A program made the translations under genes and the position numbers. A stretch of 13,853 nt of DNA, from assembly GCA_964575715.1 (NCBI GenBank), contig CAZNSG010000235.1, positions 1 through 13,853 on the forward strand, written 5' to 3'. Origin of the DNA: PNAI01 sp964575715. GTDB taxonomy: Bacteria; Pseudomonadota; Alphaproteobacteria; Rhizobiales; Xanthobacteraceae. This document shows positions 13,082 to 13,853 of the stretch, piece after piece. How positions within the stretch are numbered: the stretch's first letter is position 1; the number at the start of each line of letters is the position of its first letter. The notes below the pieces were generated by a model that had not been told where the DNA came from, searched no databases, and saw nothing but the letters and a program-made list of their open reading frames with translations.

Positions 13082-13403
13082 ATTAAATGAACCGTTCGAC
13101 GGCTTCGATTGGGATGCTGGCAATCGCGACAAATGCCAGAAGCATGGTGTTTTGATCGTTGAGATTGAATGGCTTCTGACGACGGCGGCGAGAATTGCTC
13201 CCGACCTGAAACATTCGGCGACGGAGGAGAGGCACCTTGCCGTCGGTCGCGATTCGGTCGGACGAGCCATGTTCGTTACTTTCACGGTCCGCGTGAAAGA
13301 TGGACAACGGCTCATTCGGCCGATCAGCGCGCGATACATGCATCGTAAGGAAATCAAGGGCTATGAAGAAGAAGAGGAAAGTTCCCCATTTCAAGACGGA
13401 TGA
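13071..13403 (+). CDS. brnT: BrnT-family toxin (type II toxin-antitoxin)
   Basis: The 110-residue reading has the family marks FDWDAGNRDKCQKHGV (12-27) near the N-terminus and RPISARYMHRKEIKGYEEE (83-101) at the end of the fold. BrnT proteins are small RelE-like ribonucleases that cut RNA and stop growth when unopposed. The start is uncertain: ATG 13071 is in frame but lies inside the predicted promoter. TTG 13059 is further upstream, and the ATG at 13087 is out of frame. Homologues often begin close to the FDGFDWD block, so the true start may be a non-standard codon near 13080-13089. The gene overlaps the antitoxin gene by 41 bases. Confidence 0.85.
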   Translation: MPTILNEPFDGFDWDAGNRDKCQKHGVLIVEIEWLLTTAARIAPDLKHSATEERHLAVGRDSVGRAMFVTFTVRVKDGQRLIRPISARYMHRKEIKGYEEEEESSPFQDG

Positions 13404-13620
13404 AGAAGCCGAGGCCTTCCTTGAGCAGGATTTGTCCGACCTCGATTTCTCGCAGTTCAAACCGGTGCGATTTGAATTCCAGCCGAAGCAGAAGTCGATC
13501 AATCTGCGGATATCCGAAGAACTGCTAAAGGCCGTCCAAACGCACGCCAAGCGCCAGGGCATCCCCTACCAACGCTACATTCGCCAGGCGCTGGAGCGGG
13601 CGATTACGCAAAAGCGCTAG
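13363..13620 (+). CDS. brnA: BrnA-family antitoxin
   Basis: The 85-residue protein has a charged N-terminal part (MKKKRKVPHFKTDEEAEAFLEQ) that in this family wraps the toxin. A ribbon-helix-helix DNA-binding segment follows (KSINLRISEELLKAVQTHAKRQG, about 44-66, and IPYQRYIRQALERAI). It should neutralise BrnT and, as a dimer, repress the operon at the palindrome 13064-13077. ATG 13363 is preferred to an in-frame reading from 13300 because homologues start near here and AAGGA/AAGGG lies just upstream. Toxin-first order with overlap is usual for brnTA. Confidence 0.88.
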   Translation: MKKKRKVPHFKTDEEAEAFLEQDLSDLDFSQFKPVRFEFQPKQKSINLRISEELLKAVQTHAKRQGIPYQRYIRQALERAITQKR

Positions 13621-13721
13621 AGCATGATCCCGAAAAGTGGGAACCGGTTTTCGGAAAAGATCATGCTCAATCAAAAAGCTAGAGCCTGTTACTGATTCAA
13701 CCAAAAAACATAAGGCTCTAG
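13620..13721. repeat. Rhizobial palindromic mosaic repeat (RIME-like)
   Basis: Two palindromes lie in tandem. The first, 13620-13668, has arms GAGCATGATC and GATCATGCTC and an interior with GAAAAGTGG and CCGGTTTTC. The second, 13679-13721, has arms CTAGAGCC and GGCTCTAG. From memory, the first closely matches a repeat scattered in intergenic regions of Rhizobiales genomes. It begins at the last base of the antitoxin stop codon. Confidence 0.75.
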
Positions 13722-13734
13722 TGTTCTGACTCAT

Positions 13735-13853
13735 TCATTTGCATCCCGCGGCGAGATTAGCCAGGGCCATTGTGGCGCGGCGGTGTTTGCGGATGATGGG
13801 TTTGGCCTTTGCGGTCCATATGAAGGGTTTCGGGTGGGCATTGCGATGATTGA
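13735..13853 (-). CDS. C-terminal end of an IS630-family transposase (partial, runs off the window)
   Basis: The minus strand encodes 39 residues up to the stop at 13735, including HPKPFIWTAKAKPIIRKHRRA. The NP/HPKPF.WTAKA pattern is typical of the C-terminus of IS630-family DDE transposases. The start lies beyond the window edge, so it cannot be said whether the copy is intact. The element end is probably within the GTGTTCTGACTCA stretch near 13721-13733, directly beside the mosaic repeat. Confidence 0.7.
   Translation of the reverse strand, partial: NHRNAHPKPFIWTAKAKPIIRKHRRATMALANLAAGCK

Overview
The window looks like chromosome from an alphaproteobacterium of the Hyphomicrobiales (Rhizobiales), closest in style to Bradyrhizobium- or Xanthobacteraceae-like genomes. 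The reasons are the GC-rich codon use, two Bug/TTT-type periplasmic binding proteins, an L21 protein with a long Lys/Ala/Pro tail next to L27 and a GNAT gene, a CCA-encoding tRNA-Ser(CGA), and a rhizobial-type palindromic mosaic repeat at the right end. This placement comes from gene content only; no 16S or other taxonomic marker is present.

Region 1 (1-1217) is mobile-element wreckage: the end of an IS21-family element with four 21-23 bp repeats, a gene fragment on the minus strand, and the C-terminal part of a large serine recombinase without its catalytic domain.

Region 2 (about 1271-7503) is the most unusual part. A unit of about 235 bp, joined to the 3' end of a tRNA-Ser-like sequence, occurs three times in the same orientation: copy A 1271-1602, copy B 2755-3091, copy C 7177-7503. 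Only copy C carries a complete tRNA-Ser. A mscS channel gene lies between A and B. A four-gene operon (cupin, TTT solute-binding protein, NAD-dependent epimerase/dehydratase, M24-fold enzyme) lies between B and C. This resembles stepwise build-up of cargo at a tRNA-Ser locus, with partial tRNA copies left at each boundary. The M24-fold protein has lost four of the five family metal ligands.

Region 3 (7625-10523) holds a second TTT binding protein on the minus strand, then rplU-rpmA, a clear intrinsic terminator, and a GNAT acetyltransferase gene. Region 4 (10524-13055) starts with a hairpin-rich intergenic stretch holding a short ORF with a strong ribosome binding site. It is followed by a translationally coupled pair: a cysteine-dioxygenase-type cupin and a four-domain rhodanese with two apparently active cysteines. 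The pair points to thiol oxidation and sulfane-sulfur handling.

Region 5 (13050-13853) is a brnT-brnA type II toxin-antitoxin pair with a perfect palindrome inside its promoter, then a rhizobial palindromic mosaic repeat and the C-terminal end of an IS630-family transposase running off the window.
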